Source of the DNA: Gordonia mangrovi
GTDB lineage: Bacteria; Actinomycetota; Actinomycetes; Mycobacteriales; Mycobacteriaceae
Reading direction: 5' to 3'
Length of the DNA: 64,000 nucleotides
NCBI RefSeq assembly: GCF_024734075.1
Contig: NZ_CP102850.1
Location: 3,658,001 to 3,722,000 of the forward strand
This document shows, in pieces, positions 45,724 through 56,680 of the stretch (positions are counted from its first letter, which is position 1; every line of letters begins with the position of its first letter). The position numbers and the translations under genes are program-made. A model generated the notes under the pieces. That model worked only from the letters and a program-made list of their open reading frames with translations. It was not told the origin of the DNA and ran no database searches.

Positions 45724-47400
45724 TCAGCTTGCGGATTCCTCGCCGATCGTCGGCCCGAGCAGGTCGTCGGCATCGGTGATCCGGTATGCGTACCCCTGTT
45801 CGGCCAGGAACCGCTGACGATGGGCCGCGTAGTCGGCATCGAGGGTGTCGCGAGAGACGACCGAGTAGAAGTGGGCCTGGCCGCCTCCCTTCTTCGGACG
45901 CAGGAGCCTACCGAGGCGCTGGGCCTCTTCCTGCCGGGAACCGAAGGTGCCCGAGACCTGGACGGCCACCGACGCCTCCGGCAGGTCGATCGAGAAGTTC
46001 GCCACCTTCGACACCACCAGCGTCTGCAGCTCGCCCGATCGGAAGCGGTCGAACAGGGCCTCGCGTTCCTTGTTCTTCGTCGACCCCTGGATGACCGGTG
46101 CGTCGAGTTCCCGGCCGAGTTCTTCCAGCTGGTCGATGTAGGCGCCGATGACCAGGGTCTGCGAGCCCTTGTGCCGGGCCAGGATCGACTTCACCACGTT
46201 CACCTTGGTGTGCGCGGTGGAACAGAGTTTGTACTTCTCGTCGGACTCGGCAACCGCATACTGCAGACGCTCCTCATCGGTGAGCGTGACACGCACCTCG
46301 ATGCAGTCGGCGGGCGCGATCCAGCCCTGGGCCTCGATGTCCTTCCACGGGGCGTCGTAGCGCTTCGGGCCGATGAGGCTGAACACATCGCCCTCTCGAC
46401 CGTCTTCGCGCACCAGAGTGGCGGTGAGCCCCAGGCGGCGACGCGACTGCAGGTCAGCGGTCATCCGGAAGACCGGTGCGGGCAGCAGGTGCACCTCGTC
46501 GTAGATGATCAGACCCCAGTCACGCGAGTCGAACAGATCGAGGTTCTTGTACTCACCCTTCGATTTGCGGGTCATCACCTGGTAGGTCGCGATGGTGACC
46601 GGGCGGATCTCCTTGCGCTCACCCGAGTACTCGCCGATCTCGTCCTCGGTCAACGTGGTACGGGCCACCAGCTCGCGCTTCCACTGCCGGCCCGCGACCG
46701 TGTTGGTCACCAGGATCAGCGTGGTCGCGCCGGCCTTCGCCATGGCGGCGGCGCCCACCATGGTCTTGCCCGCACCGCACGGCAGCACCACCACGCCGGA
46801 GCCACCGGCCCAGAACGAGTCGGCGGCCAGCTGCTGATAGTCACGCAGGTGCCAGCCGTCCTGCTGCAGGTCGATCGGATGTGCCTCGCCGTCGACGTAG
46901 CCGGCGAGATCCTCGGCGGGCCAGCCGACCTTCAGCAGGATCTGCTTGAGGCGTCCCCGTTCGGAGGGGTGCACGATCACCGTGTCGTCGTCGATGCGGT
47001 TGCCGAGCATCGGCGCGACCTTCTTGTGACGCATCACCTCCTCGAGGACCGCGCGGTCGAGGCTGACCAGCGTAAGTCCATGCGCCGGGTGTTTGACGAG
47101 CTGGAGTCGACCGAAGCGGCCCATGGTGTCCACGACGTCCATGAGCAGCGGCTGCGGCACCGCGTACCGCGAGTGGGTCACCAGTGCGTCCACCACCTGC
47201 TCGGCGTCGTGGCCGGCGGCGCGCGCGTTCCACAGCGCCAGCGGGGTCACGCGATAGGTATGCACATGCTCGGGCGCGCGCTCGAGCTCGGCGAAGGGCG
47301 CGATCGCCGCGCGCGCCGCCGGGGCGTCGGGATGATCCACCTCGAGCAGCAGCGTCTTGTCGGATTGCACGATCAAAGGTCCATCGGTCACCGGATCCAT
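45724..47400 (-). CDS. XPB/Ercc3-type DNA repair helicase
   Basis: A 558-residue SF2 helicase: an N-terminal damage-recognition-like region, GGSGVVVLPCGAGKTMVGAA (Walker A), IIYDEVHLLPAP (DEVH box), LGLTATLVREDGRE (motif III, RED), VVSKVANFSIDLPEASVAVQVSG and EEAQRLGRLLRPKKG (motif VI). It unwinds DNA 3'-5' with ATP. It matches M. tuberculosis Rv0861c in position and architecture. The upstream gene on the same strand encodes its usual neighbour. Confidence 0.95.
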   Translation of the reverse strand: MDPVTDGPLIVQSDKTLLLEVDHPDAPAARAAIAPFAELERAPEHVHTYRVTPLALWNARAAGHDAEQVVDALVTHSRYAVPQPLLMDVVDTMGRFGRLQLVKHPAHGLTLVSLDRAVLEEVMRHKKVAPMLGNRIDDDTVIVHPSERGRLKQILLKVGWPAEDLAGYVDGEAHPIDLQQDGWHLRDYQQLAADSFWAGGSGVVVLPCGAGKTMVGAAAMAKAGATTLILVTNTVAGRQWKRELVARTTLTEDEIGEYSGERKEIRPVTIATYQVMTRKSKGEYKNLDLFDSRDWGLIIYDEVHLLPAPVFRMTADLQSRRRLGLTATLVREDGREGDVFSLIGPKRYDAPWKDIEAQGWIAPADCIEVRVTLTDEERLQYAVAESDEKYKLCSTAHTKVNVVKSILARHKGSQTLVIGAYIDQLEELGRELDAPVIQGSTKNKEREALFDRFRSGELQTLVVSKVANFSIDLPEASVAVQVSGTFGSRQEEAQRLGRLLRPKKGGGQAHFYSVVSRDTLDADYAAHRQRFLAEQGYAYRITDADDLLGPTIGEESAS

Positions 47401-47614
47401 TGTCCAGATGGGTGCAAGTCCTGTCAGGCTGCCGGAAGCGCCTGCCCGGCGGCGATGCGGGGGACATCCTCCCGGACGCAGGTCAGCGGGCTGATCCCGG
47501 TCACTCGACCGCAGACAACCCGACGCACACGGGTGAGTTCCTCGACGCGTCGGTCCGGGCCTCGATCACCGATTCGACGTTGGTGGGTCGCCGGGATCTC
47601 ATCGACCGCGCACC
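47401..47614 (-). other. Intergenic region between XPB gene and its upstream neighbour
   Basis: About 210 bp without a recognisable gene. It should contain the XPB promoter and leader. No strong hairpin was noted. Confidence 0.4.
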
Positions 47615-49954
47615 TCAGGCCTCCAGCAGTTCGACACTGGTGATCCGGTGCAGCGAGAAGCGTTGTTCTTCGTCACTTCCCGCGTCGACCGCGATGAGCT
47701 GCCCGGCTCCGAGGGTGCGCGGAGTGACCACATGGCGGCTCGCCGAGCCCTGGGCGTCGACGTAGTCGACGCGCAGGCGGCGGTTCACCCGTAGCGCCAA
47801 TTGGATGAGCGCGGTGGCCGACTCACCACCGCCGGACGCGCGGACCGGCGCCGGCGAGGTGTCGGCGGCCGCGGGACGCGCCGATGCCGCGCGATCCGCC
47901 GAACGCATCCGCGAGATGACCGAGCGCAGTTGATCCGGCGACGCGGCCGGGCGCCGGGACTGGGGTTGGCGCCGCGCCCGCGTGACGCCGACCCGCGCGC
48001 CGCGTTCGCGCAAATCCACCAGGGTGCCGGTGGAATCCTCACCGGCGGGGGCGAATCCGGCCTCCCGCAGGCGATCGATCACGTCCCGGACCTCCGCCTG
48101 CGACACCGCCACGGTCGGCGCGAGCGCGCGCAGCGCGAGGTGTTCGGCAGCGTTGCTGCGCATCACCGCTGCCAGCGTGGCGGCGTCCTCACACCGGACG
48201 AACGCCGCGGCCACCCCGACACGTAGCTGACCGTGTTTTCGGGCGACGTCCTCGATCAGATAGGTCAGTGACTGGGGGACCGGTGTACTGGAGTGCGCAG
48301 TGAACATCGTGAGCAGCTCGCTGCTGGTGCGTCCGGCATCCAGCGCGCGGCGCACGCTGTTCTCCGACACGCGGTACACCGACGCTGCGCCGCCGGACTC
48401 CAGGTCGGCCACCAGATCGACCTGTTCGGCGAGTTCGGGGGTCATCGGCCCGGGTACGGTCAGGGTCAGGTCCGCCTGGGTGAGGAAGTGGTCGACGGGC
48501 TCGGGCAGGGCCAGACGCATCGCGGAGAGCAGCCGTGATTCCGCGTCTGCGGGTTCGCCGGGCCCGATCGCCGCGCGCCCGACCCCGGTCAGCGCCCCGT
48601 GGGCGACCACCCCGAGTTCGCGCGCCTCGCGCAGTGTCTGCTCGACGACACGACGCGAGTAGCGGCGCATCTGCCGCGGATGCCGCCAATGCAGCGCACT
48701 GACCAGTGCATCGGTGTCCACCGGGACCGATCGGGTGGCCGTCGCGAGGGTGTCGAGGATCGCGCGCCGCTGACGCGGGGCATAGGCGTCGTGGAGTTCG
48801 CCGGACAGCGCGGCGAGCGCATTGCCATCGCGGTCGGGTTCACCGATCTGCCATGCCCGGCGGGGCATCTCGAGCCAGGCGCCGAGTAGAGCCGCCCACT
48901 GCCGATCGGGAGAATGATGCAGCCACCCATCGACCGTCGCGGTCGGGGCGAAGGCGAGTTCGCCGTTGTCGTTGGCCGGCGGCGGGTCCGGGAATCCGGC
49001 GTCGATCAGCCGCAGGTAGGCGAGGAGTTCAACGATGAAGGCGACGCGCTGCTGCTCCAATCCGCTGACCTTCGCGAGCCTGCGCAATTCCCGCACGCCG
49101 AGCGCACCGCTGCGGAGCACCGTCGCCGGAGTGGCACCGAGCACCCGGATCACCGTGCTGGTGTGGCGGACCAGTTCGATCGCCTCACCGCCGGCTGCGG
49201 CGTCGATGGCGGAGTGCGAGAAGCGCTTCTTTGCCGTCGCGTCGTGCAGTGCGGGTGCACGCAGGTCGGTGGTGTGCAGCGGTGGTTCGCCCCGCAGGAG
49301 TTGCCCGACCATCGGCGGCAACTCGACGGTCTGGGCGTCGATGCGGGCGAGGAGCCCCTGCGCGATGAGACGTGCCACCGGTTGATTCGGATCGGCATCC
49401 GGGGCCGCGTCGCGGCTGCGTCCGAGCGCCGGCCCACGCGACAAGGTGTCGAGCAGCGAGCGTTCCCGTTCGTCGAGATCATCGAGTCGGGACTGCAGCT
49501 CCTGGGCCGAGTGCCGCGCCAGGGGCCCGGTGAGGTGGTGCGCCCGCCACGGGAGCGCGGCCGACGCGTGCGCACCGGACACGATCGCGTCGTCCGGTCC
49601 CCACACCAGGGCGCGGGTGCGCAGATGGTGCACACGCGCGATGATCTCATCATCGTCGGCACGTCCGGACAGGGCGGCGACGACGGCGTCGATCGAGGTC
49701 GGAGCGGGAATGCGTCCGGCGGACCCGGTGCCCAGCGCGATCACCTGTTCGAGCACCGCGATGTCGAGCAGATCCAAATCCTCGCCCACCAGCGCCGACG
49801 ACGGGGCTGCCAGCGCACGGGAGGCCAGCACCCCGGTGCCGGCGGGTGGCGGCGACGCCAGATCCGGCCGCGCGGCGAGCAACTCGAAGAGATCGTCGTC
49901 GCTGCGCAGCGCCAGATCGTCGGCCAGGCTCACTCCCTGGTCATCCGCACTCAT
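47615..49954 (-). CDS. Helicase-associated protein (Rv0862c-type, XPB/Ssl2-like domain)
   Basis: A 779-residue soluble protein. It has an N-terminal region with [23 protein letters not shown] and several winged-helix-like segments. A Ssl2-like part follows ([48 protein letters not shown]), then a C-terminal WYL-like region ([20 protein letters not shown] pattern, ending [11 protein letters not shown]). The homologue Rv0862c lies beside the XPB gene in mycobacteria. It may regulate or recruit the helicase. Starts at 49954 or 49975 are possible. It is divergent from the 62-residue gene at 50033. Confidence 0.87.
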   Translation of the reverse strand: MSADDQGVSLADDLALRSDDDLFELLAARPDLASPPPAGTGVLASRALAAPSSALVGEDLDLLDIAVLEQVIALGTGSAGRIPAPTSIDAVVAALSGRADDDEIIARVHHLRTRALVWGPDDAIVSGAHASAALPWRAHHLTGPLARHSAQELQSRLDDLDERERSLLDTLSRGPALGRSRDAAPDADPNQPVARLIAQGLLARIDAQTVELPPMVGQLLRGEPPLHTTDLRAPALHDATAKKRFSHSAIDAAAGGEAIELVRHTSTVIRVLGATPATVLRSGALGVRELRRLAKVSGLEQQRVAFIVELLAYLRLIDAGFPDPPPANDNGELAFAPTATVDGWLHHSPDRQWAALLGAWLEMPRRAWQIGEPDRDGNALAALSGELHDAYAPRQRRAILDTLATATRSVPVDTDALVSALHWRHPRQMRRYSRRVVEQTLREARELGVVAHGALTGVGRAAIGPGEPADAESRLLSAMRLALPEPVDHFLTQADLTLTVPGPMTPELAEQVDLVADLESGGAASVYRVSENSVRRALDAGRTSSELLTMFTAHSSTPVPQSLTYLIEDVARKHGQLRVGVAAAFVRCEDAATLAAVMRSNAAEHLALRALAPTVAVSQAEVRDVIDRLREAGFAPAGEDSTGTLVDLRERGARVGVTRARRQPQSRRPAASPDQLRSVISRMRSADRAASARPAAADTSPAPVRASGGGESATALIQLALRVNRRLRVDYVDAQGSASRHVVTPRTLGAGQLIAVDAGSDEEQRFSLHRITSVELLEA

Positions 49955-50032
49955 TCGGCCGATTCTACTGAGCATGGGCAGCCAGGCGGTTTCCCCGTCA
50001 CGGCGCCCTGGGGCGCATGGCACAATGAGCGC

Positions 50033-50221
50033 GTGGCTGAGAAGAAGAAGTATGTCGACAACGGTTGGCCGAAGGACGGAAACGGCGACGCCGCCGAGCA
50101 CGCGGTCTCCGAGTTCGCCACCCACATCTCGGGTGCGCTCTCCCCGTTCGGCGAGGTCGAATTCCCGATCCCGGTCGATGACCTTCCCTTCGTCCAGTCG
50201 AAGACCGTCATCAATCGCTGA
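50033..50221 (+). CDS. Small conserved protein (Rv0863-like)
   Basis: A 62-residue protein starting at [23 protein letters not shown], then [34 protein letters not shown]. It has no signal peptide or membrane helix. A gene of this size occupies the same place (Rv0863) between Rv0862c and moaC2 in M. tuberculosis. Function unknown. The moaC start lies 8 bp after its stop, so it is probably co-transcribed with the molybdopterin genes. Confidence 0.82.
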   Translation: MAEKKKYVDNGWPKDGNGDAAEHAVSEFATHISGALSPFGEVEFPIPVDDLPFVQSKTVINR

Positions 50222-50228
50222 TCCTCGG

Positions 50229-50726
50229 GTGTCTGAACAGGACCGATCGTCGGGTCCGGCCGGTTTGAGTCACATCGACTCGACCGGCGCCGCGCGCATG
50301 GTCGATGTCGGTGGCAAGGCGGCGACGACGCGGCGCGCGGTGGCCGGCGGCACCTTCCGAACGACCGCCGAGGTCATCGGCCTGCTCAGCGACGGCAAAT
50401 TGCCCAAGGGCGACGTCCTGGCGACCGCGCGAATTGCGGGGATCATGGCTGCCAAACGCACCGACGAACTCATCCCGTTGTGTCATCAACTGGCGTTGTC
50501 GTCGGTCGAGGTGGACTTCGCCATCGCCGACGACCACATCGACGTCACCGCGACCGTGTCCACCAGCGGTCAGACCGGCGTGGAGATGGAAGCCCTGACC
50601 GCCATCGCGGTCACCGGGCTCACTCTGCACGACATGGTCAAGGCGGTGGACCGCCGGGCCTGCATGACCGATATCCGACTTCTGGAGAAGACCGGTGGGA
50701 AATCCGGGCCGTGGCACCGTGACTGA
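50229..50726 (+). CDS. moaC: Cyclic pyranopterin monophosphate synthase MoaC
   Basis: A 165-residue MoaC. Key segments are [43 protein letters not shown] (active-site KRT and LCHxL) and [26 protein letters not shown] (active-site GVEMEAL, DM.KAVD). It works with MoaA in the first step of molybdenum cofactor synthesis, turning GTP-derived 3',8-cyclo-GTP into cPMP. GTG start at 50229. It overlaps the following mog gene by 8 bp. Confidence 0.97.
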   Translation: MSEQDRSSGPAGLSHIDSTGAARMVDVGGKAATTRRAVAGGTFRTTAEVIGLLSDGKLPKGDVLATARIAGIMAAKRTDELIPLCHQLALSSVEVDFAIADDHIDVTATVSTSGQTGVEMEALTAIAVTGLTLHDMVKAVDRRACMTDIRLLEKTGGKSGPWHRD

Positions 50727-51219
50727 TCCCGCGCCGAGCGGTCATCCGAGAGTGGCGCGGATCGTGGTGGCGTCCACCCGCGCCAGCCGCGGCGAATATC
50801 CGGACCGTACCGGGCCGATCATCAGCGAATGGCTCACCGCGCGTCGTTTCGTGGTCGAGGAACTGATGGTGGTCTCCGACGGACCGCCGGTCGGCGCAGC
50901 TTTGCGCGCCGGTGTGGCCGCCCATGCCGACCTGATCATCACGACCGGTGGGACGGGGCTGACGCCGACCGATCACACCCCTGAGGAAACCCGCGAGGTC
51001 CTGGATCTGGAGGTTCCCGGGCTCGCCGACGCGATCCGCTCGGCAGGATTGCCGAGGGTTCCGACCGCGGTGTTGTCGCGTGGCCTGGCCGGGGTCGCCG
51101 GCGTGACCCTGATCGTCAACCTGCCGGGATCGACCGGTGGCGTGCGCGATGGTTTGACCGTGCTCGACGGGGTACTCGATCACGCACTCGACCAGATCCG
51201 AGGAGGCGATCACAGGTGA
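50719..51219 (+). CDS. mog: MogA/MoaB family molybdopterin adenylyltransferase-like protein
   Basis: A 166-residue MoCF-binding domain protein. [49 protein letters not shown] (TTGGTG motif) and [19 protein letters not shown] are characteristic. It adenylates molybdopterin before metal insertion. GTG start at 50719. It overlaps moaC and is coupled to moaE by a GTGA overlap. M. tuberculosis Rv0865 holds the same place. Confidence 0.94.
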   Translation: MTDPAPSGHPRVARIVVASTRASRGEYPDRTGPIISEWLTARRFVVEELMVVSDGPPVGAALRAGVAAHADLIITTGGTGLTPTDHTPEETREVLDLEVPGLADAIRSAGLPRVPTAVLSRGLAGVAGVTLIVNLPGSTGGVRDGLTVLDGVLDHALDQIRGGDHR

Positions 51220-51665
51220 GTGACACCGCAGCGGTGCAGGTCGTGCGTAGTGCTTTGGCCGATGAGCCGATCGGGCTCAGCGAACACGAGGATCTCGTCG
51301 CCCGGGCGGCCGGCGGCCGTGCCGGGGCCGTGGTGGGTTTCGTCGGCGCCGTGCGCAATCACGACGATGGCCGGGAGGTGACCCGACTCGACTACTCGGC
51401 ACATCCGACCGCGCCCGACGTGTTGCGGCAGGTGGTGGAGGCCGTGGTGTCGCATGCCGAGGGGGTTCGTGCTGTCGCGGTGTCCCATCGGGTGGGTGAT
51501 CTGGCGATCGGCGATGCGGCGTTTGTCGTGGCGGTCGCCGCCGACCATCGTCGTGCCGCCTTCGAGATCTGCGCGGAACTGGTGGATCAGGTGAAGGCGC
51601 AGCTGCCTGTCTGGAAGCATCAGCACTTCGGTGACGGCACCGAGGAATGGGTGGGATCGGCGTGA
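51216..51665 (+). CDS. moaE: Molybdopterin synthase catalytic subunit MoaE
   Basis: A 149-residue Moa[62 protein letters not shown] and [28 protein letters not shown]. The Lys residues needed for MoaD thiocarboxylate contact are in [10 protein letters not shown]. It converts cPMP to molybdopterin with MoaD, whose gene is at 53369. GTG start. Confidence 0.97.
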   Translation: MSDTAAVQVVRSALADEPIGLSEHEDLVARAAGGRAGAVVGFVGAVRNHDDGREVTRLDYSAHPTAPDVLRQVVEAVVSHAEGVRAVAVSHRVGDLAIGDAAFVVAVAADHRRAAFEICAELVDQVKAQLPVWKHQHFGDGTEEWVGSA

Positions 51666-52165
51666 CCACCGACGACGAGCCTGCCGCATCGCCGCGCGAC
51701 ACCGAGCGCAACGAGACCCGCACCGAACGCCTGGACCGCAACTGGGCGAGTCTGCTGCAGGAATTGCGGGTGGTGCAGACCGGTGGCCAGATCCTGACCG
51801 GCCTGATGCTCACCGTCCCGTTTCAAGAGGGCTTCGAGGAACTCACGGCGCGCCAGCAGTACGTCTTCGTGGTCAGCCTGGTGTTCGCGGTGCTGTCCAC
51901 CATCACCCTGATCTCACCGGTCGCACTGCATCGACTGTTGTTTCGCCGGCACGCGATCGATCGGCTGGTCAACCGTGCCCATCGACTGACCCTGATCGGC
52001 ATCACATTCCTCGGGATGGCACTCACCGGCGTCCTCGCCGTGATCTTCGACATCGTGTTCGGCGGGTGGGCGGCATTGTCGGCGGCGGCGATGGCCGTGG
52101 TCGTCTTCGCCTGCATGTGGGTGGTGCTCCCGGTGAACGAGCGTCGGCGCCTGGGCGACGACTGA
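51662..52165 (+). CDS. DUF6328-type membrane protein
   Basis: A 167-residue protein with a charged N-terminus, four predicted transmembrane helices ([66 protein letters not shown] and [19 protein letters not shown]) and a basic loop [17 protein letters not shown]. It overlaps the moaE stop as GTGA and ends the operon. A bidirectional terminator follows. Function unknown. Confidence 0.82.
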   Translation: MTTDDEPAASPRDTERNETRTERLDRNWASLLQELRVVQTGGQILTGLMLTVPFQEGFEELTARQQYVFVVSLVFAVLSTITLISPVALHRLLFRRHAIDRLVNRAHRLTLIGITFLGMALTGVLAVIFDIVFGGWAALSAAAMAVVVFACMWVVLPVNERRRLGDD

Positions 52166-52201
52166 GCGGACGGCGCAGCAGCCCGAGCCCAGAAATTGGA
52201 C

Positions 52202-52243
52202 AAGGGCCCCGCACGGGCTCACGAGCCATCGTGCGGGGCCCTT
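52202..52243. terminator. Bidirectional terminator
   Basis: Arms AAGGGCCCCGCACG (52202-52215) and its complement (52230-52243) form a perfect 14-bp stem with a 14-nt loop. It separates the convergent DUF6328 and rpf genes. Confidence 0.9.
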
Positions 52244-52281
52244 CGACGGGGGCCCGTGTGGGCGCGGTCGGCTGCCGCCGA

Positions 52282-53110
<829 letters not shown>

Positions 53111-53368
53111 TCTCATCGGTGGAGCGAGGTTCGGCGCGGCCGATGCGACGTATGCATTTGGTTACGTTCTCGTGACCCCCAGGGGCGTCGTTCAGTCACA
53201 CTACGACTTCTCGCATCGCTAATCACGTTGTTGGCAAGTGCATTTTCCGAGTCTGAGTGGGGCTTTCGACTCAGATTTCGCGTCCTGCCTGCTCACGGCC
53301 TGATGGTCGAGTCGTGTCCTAGCCGTGATCAATCCGTTATGTGATCAAGCTCACAAGCGGATGTGGCG
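53111..53368. other. Intergenic region upstream of the riboswitch
   Basis: Roughly 260 bp between the riboswitch and the moaD stop; both genes are on the minus strand. No gene was recognised. It is less GC-rich around 53140-53280 and should contain the rpf promoter and the end of the moaA-moaD transcript. Confidence 0.4.
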
Positions 53369-53617
53369 TCAGCCACCGGCAAATGGCGGCAAGACGTCGA
53401 CGGTCTCGCACCGACCGAGCTGGACGGTGCGGTCGCACAGGGCGATGGAATCCCGCAGATACGAACACCGTTCGAGCACTCGTTCGAGATCCGGGTTGTC
53501 CTTGGCGATCACGGCCTCCAGATCGCCCAGAGTCGCGTCGTCGGCCACTTCGAGAACCGTCGAGTCCGTACCGGCCGCCGCTCGTGCCGCAGCGAAATAC
53601 CGAATGGTCAGCTGCAC
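53369..53617 (-). CDS. moaD: Molybdopterin synthase sulfur-carrier subunit MoaD
   Basis: An 82-residue ubiquitin-like protein: QLTIRYFAAARAAAGTDSTVLEV at the start and VDVLPPFAGG at the end. The terminal Gly-Gly is the residue pair that is adenylated and thiocarboxylated. It pairs with MoaE (51216). It lies 3 bp after the moaA stop, so it is the distal gene of the leftward DUF2530-flavin reductase-moaA-moaD operon. Confidence 0.95.
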   Translation of the reverse strand: MQLTIRYFAAARAAAGTDSTVLEVADDATLGDLEAVIAKDNPDLERVLERCSYLRDSIALCDRTVQLGRCETVDVLPPFAGG

Positions 53618-53620
53618 GTG

Positions 53621-54709
53621 TCAGCCTCCGATGGCCGACATCGGCCGGCTCGGTTGCAGGAACCCCGGGTCGTTCACACCGTGACCGGCCGACTTGACCC
53701 AGGTGTTGCCCCGCCAGCGTCGGGCGAGTGCGTCGTCGAGGTCTTGGCCGGTGAGCCCACTGCGTAACACGTTGCGCAGGTCGGTCTCGCCCTGCGCGAA
53801 CAGACAATTGCGCAACGCGCCGTCGGCGGTCAGTCGGGTGCGGTCACAGTCGCCGCAGAACGGGCGGGTCACCGAGGCGATCACCCCGATCCGTGCCGGC
53901 GCACCGTCGACGTGGAAACCGTCGACGAGCCAGGTGGCCGCGGGCGCGCTGCCGCGCGGGCGGGGGTCGGGTCGCAACGGGAAGTGGTCGCGCAGGACCG
54001 CGAGGATCTCGTCTGCGGTCACCATGGATGCGCGGTCCCACCGATGATCGGCGTCGAGTGGCATCTGTTCGATGATGCGGAGTTGGTATCCGTGATCGAG
54101 GCAGTACCGGGCCAGCTCGGGAAGCCCGCCGAGGTCGGTGTGATCGGCGAGAACAGCATTCACCTTGACCGAACTCAGCCCGGAAGAACGGGCCGCGGCG
54201 AGACCGGCGAGCACGTCGTGCAGGCGGTCGCGCCGGGTGATCTCGGCGAATCGGGTCGCGTCCACCGTGTCCAACGAGATGTTCACCCGATCCAGGCCGG
54301 CCGCCACCAAACCGTCCATGCGGCGGGCGAGGCCCAGCCCGTTGGTGGTCATCGCGATCTCAGGACGCTCCGGTCGCGCCGACATCGCCGCGATCAGATC
54401 CTCCAGGTCCCGGCGCAACAGCGGCTCGCCGCCGGTGAATCGGATGGAACGGATGCCGAGATCACGAACCCCGACCGTCATCACTCTGATCAGTTCGTCG
54501 GTGGTGAGGACGGCGTCGGTCGGCAGCCAGTCGAGTCCCTCGGCGGGCATGCAGTAGGTGCACCGCAGATTGCAGCGGTCGGTCACCGACACCCGTAGGT
54601 CGGCTGCCACCCGCCCGAACCGGTCGCGCAGCGGCCCGGTGGTCGGGGCATCGGTGGGCTCCGCCCGGTCGGAGGGAGTGGTCGGCAGGCCGAGCGCGAC
54701 GGTGCTCAT
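53621..54709 (-). CDS. moaA: GTP 3',8-cyclase MoaA (radical SAM)
   Basis: A 362-residue radical SAM enzyme: RVSVTDRCNLRCTYCMPAEGLDW (CxxxCxxC cluster site), RFTGGEPLLRRDL, and the second 4Fe-4S cluster in FCGDCDRTRLTADGALRNCLF. The C-terminal Gly-Gly (MSAIGG), needed for activity in MoaA, is present. It makes 3',8-cyclo-GTP. ATG 54709 is fixed by GGGAGGG. It overlaps the upstream flavin reductase gene by 4 bp. Confidence 0.97.
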   Translation of the reverse strand: MSTVALGLPTTPSDRAEPTDAPTTGPLRDRFGRVAADLRVSVTDRCNLRCTYCMPAEGLDWLPTDAVLTTDELIRVMTVGVRDLGIRSIRFTGGEPLLRRDLEDLIAAMSARPERPEIAMTTNGLGLARRMDGLVAAGLDRVNISLDTVDATRFAEITRRDRLHDVLAGLAAARSSGLSSVKVNAVLADHTDLGGLPELARYCLDHGYQLRIIEQMPLDADHRWDRASMVTADEILAVLRDHFPLRPDPRPRGSAPAATWLVDGFHVDGAPARIGVIASVTRPFCGDCDRTRLTADGALRNCLFAQGETDLRNVLRSGLTGQDLDDALARRWRGNTWVKSAGHGVNDPGFLQPSRPMSAIGG

Positions 54710-55254
54710 CGGCCCTCCCTCAGTGCTTCCAGCGACCGGAATGTGCTGGCGTGAAAGACCAATGGCTCCACGCCCGGATCGAAGCGCAATGCCTCGATCC
54801 GCAACAGCACCAGGGTGTGGTCGCCGGCCGGGATCTCGTTGAACAACGAGCAGGACAGGCTCGCCGCCGCGTCCGGGATGAACACCGCGCCGTCGGCGGT
54901 CCGGATCGGTGTGATGCCGTCGAAGCGGGACTCCGCGGGGCCGGCGAGCTGGCGACAGAGCTCGGACTGGTCCTGGGCGAACACACTGACTCCGATGGCC
55001 GGCGCGGTACGCAGCCGCGGCCAGGTCGTCGAGGTGTTCTGGACGCACAATGACACCAGGGGTGGGTCCAGGGAGACGGTCGTGAATGCGCTCGCGGCCA
55101 TGCCGGCCGCAGAGGCGGTGCCGTCGGCATCCGGGAGTCGGCAGGCCACGGCGACCACTCCGGACGGAAAGCAGCTGTAGGCGCGGCGCAGCGTCGCCGA
55201 GTCGGCGGCCGGGCTCAGATCCTCGGCGACGGGCATCACGGAATCGACGGTCAC
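54706..55254 (-). CDS. Flavin reductase family protein
   Basis: A 182-residue FMN-binding split-barrel protein: LRRAYSCFPSGVVAVACRL, GMAASAFTTVSLDPPLVSLCVQNTSTTW, IGVSVFAQDQSELCRQLAG and AGDHTLVLLRIEALRFDPGVEPLVFHASTF. Members supply reduced flavin to two-component monooxygenases or act directly. The GTG start at 55254 overlaps the DUF2530 stop (GTGA); an internal ATG at 55236 is an alternative. It is coupled to moaA; no role in cofactor synthesis is established. Confidence 0.88.
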   Translation of the reverse strand: MTVDSVMPVAEDLSPAADSATLRRAYSCFPSGVVAVACRLPDADGTASAAGMAASAFTTVSLDPPLVSLCVQNTSTTWPRLRTAPAIGVSVFAQDQSELCRQLAGPAESRFDGITPIRTADGAVFIPDAAASLSCSLFNEIPAGDHTLVLLRIEALRFDPGVEPLVFHASTFRSLEALREGR

Positions 55255-55460
55255 CGGGTCCTCCGCCCCGCCCGCAGCGCGAACGCGATCCCGAGGACGA
55301 ATCCCAACGGTGCGCACATCGTCAGCAGATACACGAAGGTGGGCGCCGTGTCGCCGTCGGTGACCAGCGGCGTCACGAACAACGCGACGATCGCCGCAAT
55401 CCCGATCGCGAAGACGACCCCGGCCGCCTGCAGAAGGCGGGGAGAGGAGTGGCTCTGCAT
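55251..55460 (-). CDS. DUF2530-type small membrane protein
   Basis: A 69-residue protein with two transmembrane helices (LQAAGVVFAIGIAAIVALFV and LLTMCAPLGFVLGIAFALRAG) and a basic end GRRTR. The position next to moaA and cspB matches Rv0870c. GGAGG before ATG 55460 fixes the start. It is the first gene of the leftward operon. Function unknown. Confidence 0.83.
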   Translation of the reverse strand: MQSHSSPRLLQAAGVVFAIGIAAIVALFVTPLVTDGDTAPTFVYLLTMCAPLGFVLGIAFALRAGRRTR

Positions 55461-55710
55461 ATCCTCCACGGTAGAACACCGGGCCCTCCGGTGGCGGCGG
55501 CGTGCGTAGAGAAGACGCGCTCGAGGTGGTATTCGGCCTGGGGTGAGGTATTCCATGTGACCGCGCCCGCGCGGGTTGGCTAGACTGTGTGCTCATAGGC
55601 GCCTCTGCTCATCTGATGGAGGGCCGCGCCCGGACTCGGGCCGGCTGCTGGGTCAGGTGAGGGGCGCTTTTGTCATGACACGTCCGAAAACGCAGATGAG
55701 GGTGAGCACA
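55461..55710 (+). other. Leader region of cspB
   Basis: Divergent region of about 250 bp between the DUF2530 gene and cspB. The +strand part from about 55570 is GC-rich, with the potential stem GCGCCCGGACTCGGGC, and ends in GGGGCGCTTTTGTC. It may be the structured 5' UTR usual for cold-shock genes. No separate gene was seen. Confidence 0.4.
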
Positions 55711-56124
55711 GTGCCGACCGGCAAGGTGAAGTGGTACGACGCGGAGAAGGGCTTCGGCTTCCTGTCGCAAGAGAGCGGTGAGGACGTTTATGTCCGTTCG
55801 TCCGCACTTCCGGAGGGAGTGGAGACACTCAAGCCCGGTCAGCGCGTGGAATTCGGCATGGCCGCCGGTCGCCGTGGGCCACAGGCGCTCAAGGTCGCCG
55901 TGCTCGATCCTGCGCCCAGTGTGGCGAAGAATGCCCGTGAGGCCGCCCGCAAGGACACCAAGCGACACACCCCCGACGAACTGCACGGCATGGTCGCCGA
56001 TCTGATCACCCTCCTCGAGGGGGCTGTCCAACCCGAACTGCGCAAGGGGCGCTACCCCGACCGCAAGACCTCACAGCGGATCTCCGAGGTGGTGCGCGCG
56101 GTCACCCGCGAGCTGGAGCGCTGA
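55711..56124 (+). CDS. cspB: Cold-shock domain protein CspB-like with C-terminal extension
   Basis: A 137-residue protein. The first ~65 residues are a cold-shock domain ([30 protein letters not shown] with RNP1 KGFGFL and RNP2 VYVRS). The remaining part ([46 protein letters not shown]) is the helical extension of mycobacterial CspB (Rv0871). It binds single-stranded RNA/DNA. GTG 55711 is chosen because it matches the mycobacterial start. The 3' end overlaps the convergent DUF2771 gene by 23 bp. Confidence 0.93.
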   Translation: MPTGKVKWYDAEKGFGFLSQESGEDVYVRSSALPEGVETLKPGQRVEFGMAAGRRGPQALKVAVLDPAPSVAKNAREAARKDTKRHTPDELHGMVADLITLLEGAVQPELRKGRYPDRKTSQRISEVVRAVTRELER

Positions 56125-56677
56125 GGCCCGCGCCGCTCCCCGGCAATTCCATGCCCTCGGGGGACGTGTCGGCGGCAAGGTAACCGCGCATGCTGACGGT
56201 GTCGTCGCCGGCAGAGACGACCGACGGCAGCTGGACCTCTATCGCGATCAGGATGCGTTCCGGGGAGGAGTGTAGGACCGTGGTGTAGGTGGAGTTCGAC
56301 CGCATCGGCACGACCGTGCCATCCGGACCCTCCGGGGTCAGGTACTGCACGACGAGATTCCACGGCCACTCCGCGATGTCCTGGGACACCGAGAGCATCA
56401 TCGACTCGCCGACCGGCACCGGTACGCGCGCCACGTCGATGTCGGTGGGGTCCTCCGGCTCGCAGTTCTCCAGGAACACGTCACACATCCGGGTGGGTTC
56501 CACCTGTACCAGCCGATCACCCACCGCCAGGTGCAGATACGGTTCCTCGTCGGACCCATCGCCCGACCACGCGTCCCTGGTCAACACCGCGACGGTCCCG
56601 CCGACGATCACCACGAATGCGACGACCACCGCCGCGATGATGGTCAGGGCCTTCTTGTCCGCACTGCTGAGGTTCAC
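56102..56677 (-). CDS. DUF2771 family protein
   Basis: A 191-residue protein with one N-terminal transmembrane helix ([23 protein letters not shown]) and a predicted extracytoplasmic beta-rich domain with two Cys ([10 protein letters not shown]). This matches the Rv0875c-like DUF2771 family and the local gene order. GTG start. It lies 3 bp downstream of the MFS gene and is probably co-transcribed. Function unknown. Confidence 0.85.
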   Translation of the reverse strand: MNLSSADKKALTIIAAVVVAFVVIVGGTVAVLTRDAWSGDGSDEEPYLHLAVGDRLVQVEPTRMCDVFLENCEPEDPTDIDVARVPVPVGESMMLSVSQDIAEWPWNLVVQYLTPEGPDGTVVPMRSNSTYTTVLHSSPERILIAIEVQLPSVVSAGDDTVSMRGYLAADTSPEGMELPGSGAGLSAPARG

Positions 56678-56680
56678 CGT

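Noticed and set aside
45820..47643. 607-codon plus-strand frame
   Set aside because: It lies antisense to the XPB helicase with codon phases mirrored. The product is His/Asp/Arg-rich without domains, a GC-driven shadow.
48914..50221. 435-codon plus-strand frame ending at the 62-residue gene
   Set aside because: Most of it is antisense to the helicase-associated gene. Only the last 63 codons, from GTG 50033, match a conserved small protein.
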